Below, piece after piece: positions 62,584 through 64,000 of a stretch of 64,000 nucleotides of DNA. The stretch is taken from assembly GCA_035582835.1 (NCBI GenBank), contig JAYKAV010000411.1, positions 1,200,843 through 1,264,842 on the forward strand, read 5' to 3'. The position numbers and the translations under genes were made by a program. The number at the start of each line of letters is the position of its first letter. Position 1 is the stretch's first letter. This DNA comes from Phoebastria nigripes. Its lineage: Eukaryota; Chordata; Aves; Procellariiformes; Diomedeidae. The notes under the pieces were generated by a model. The model saw only the letters and a program-made list of their open reading frames with translations. It was not told where the DNA came from and did no database searches.

Positions 62584-64000
62584 GCTGGCTGCAGTGAAAG
62601 CATGAGTAGACCTAAGGCACTACCAGGACTGCACAATTGTAAATGAGGTCTTCAGCTCCAAGAAGCAACTTCAGCTCCAAGTCCCAACTGTGCCTGAGAG
62701 CATAGTTTCATGTTAATTAGCCCAAGGTGTTCTGAGATGATGCTTCCNCGGTCCTGCCTTCCCCTCTGTCCTGCTGCATCCTACCACCTTGTATTTCTGT
62801 ACCTGCACTGGCACTTCTTCAAGTGCATTTTAAACTGGGGTTGGTAGCTCAGATGGCCAAACATCGATTCTACAAGAAACATGGGCTTTATAAGCCTGAG
62901 CAGAGCTTTGTGCTAATGTAGCAATACTGCTGGTCCTTAAGTCATTTTAGCAGCTCACGTTTCTTGCCTCAGCACTGCATTGTGCCATGCTGATGTACCT
63001 TACATGTATTGAGGAATGGTTGAGAAGGCTTCTGGACCACCACTTTGCAGCTTCAGACTCTGGCTAAATACCTCTAATCAAGACTGTGCTGTCAGCTACA
63101 GGCGTTTTTCCCCAGCTCTCAGCATACAGCCTCGCCATCGCGAAAAGACCTCAAAGCTGTTACAACCATGGCTCTGGGTAGCTATGTGTAAGTGCTGCCA
63201 TGCAGTTCAGCCAATCTTGTTTTAAACAAAACCAAGCAATCCCAGTGTTTGATATCTGAGTGACATAAACATCAGTATGAGGACAGTTGTGATGCTATGT
63301 AGCAGTAAGAACCCCAAAAGAAAGAGAAAACCATGGAGCTTGAAATAGTGGGTGAAGATCTGTTAGATTTGAGTCTTCCAATGATGCTGCTCTTTGTAAA
63401 AAGAGAATCAAAACATTTTACAATTGGGCAAAGTTCATACTTCACCATATTCATACACGGAAATGGTAAAAAAGATAAACTTGATGTAGCTTTAGAGTTG
63501 AGGTCTGGGTTCTGTTTTGGCCCAGTTCTAATATTCAGGTTAATTTTCAATCCCAAATATTCTACATAGCAGGAAACAGTTTCTTTGGTTAAGTGGTCAA
63601 ATTTAAGAGATACAGCTGCTGAGTATGCTCCATTCCCTCAAACTTCACTGGAACAGTAAGAATGCCCAGCCACTTATAAGACTGGGCTTTAACCCGTTTG
63701 CAGAATTAGTTCATCTCTTCAGTAAAACGCTGGTAATTCCTCTGTTTTCTTTGGGGATGTTAGGAAGCTGTTGCTGTGTGTACATTGGAGAAGCCTGGAC
63801 ATTTCACTGGGAACTTTTTCCGCATGTTTACACCAATCTTTCTGTCTTAATGCCATCTTAAACTATGCTGAACAATGGTGGGGACATACTGTGCATGCTG
63901 CTGCCAGAAAGGAGAAAAGAATGAGCAGAAGGACAGTAGGAAGCCGAATGGTGTGTGAAAACGAGAATATGACTAAGTGACTTACCATTAAAATTGCCTT
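62584..64000. other. Non-coding stretch at the right edge
   Basis: Background-composition DNA with one N at about 62,748. Open frames at 63,333-63,569 and 63,625-63,980 overlap others and resemble no known protein. Nothing further is supported. Confidence 0.5.

Overview
The window looks like vertebrate nuclear DNA, most probably from a bird. It is AT-rich, has no dense coding or operon structure, and holds one strong CpG island. It carries a diverged CR1-type LINE whose 3' end and reverse-transcriptase segment I recognise, and a long terminal repeat that I know as a common dispersed repeat of non-galliform birds. The bird assignment rests on these repeats and the lineage is an inference. About 31 single N characters are scattered through the window.

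Layout: 1-18.9 kb is non-coding sequence with A>T and C>G on the + strand, holding a minus-strand CR1 fragment (about 4.6-5.8 kb). From 17.5 to 18.85 kb the + strand is markedly depleted in G. The CpG island runs from about 18.9 to 21.25 kb and contains nine CCAAT boxes within 630 bp. The skew and a good minus-strand splice donor at 19,755 suggest that the main gene starts in the island and is transcribed leftward, so that 1-19.75 kb would be largely its first intron or introns. I cannot name that gene. A divergent rightward transcript is possible but weakly supported.

From 21.25 to 64 kb no known protein is recognisable. This part holds a decayed plus-strand LINE ORF2 relic (24.66-26.3 kb) with two perfect hairpins just beyond it, a small CpG-rich islet at 45.0-45.6 kb with a 128-codon ORF, several short tandem repeats, and a solo LTR on the minus strand (61.46-62.58 kb). 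Several open, well-spliced candidate exons are listed at low confidence. Chance matches of this kind are common in 64 kb, so they need transcript data. No tRNA, rRNA, CRISPR or intact protein gene was found. I see no convincing undescribed biological system. The most distinctive signals are the CCAAT array, the strand-skewed island flank, the paired hairpins and the CpG islet.
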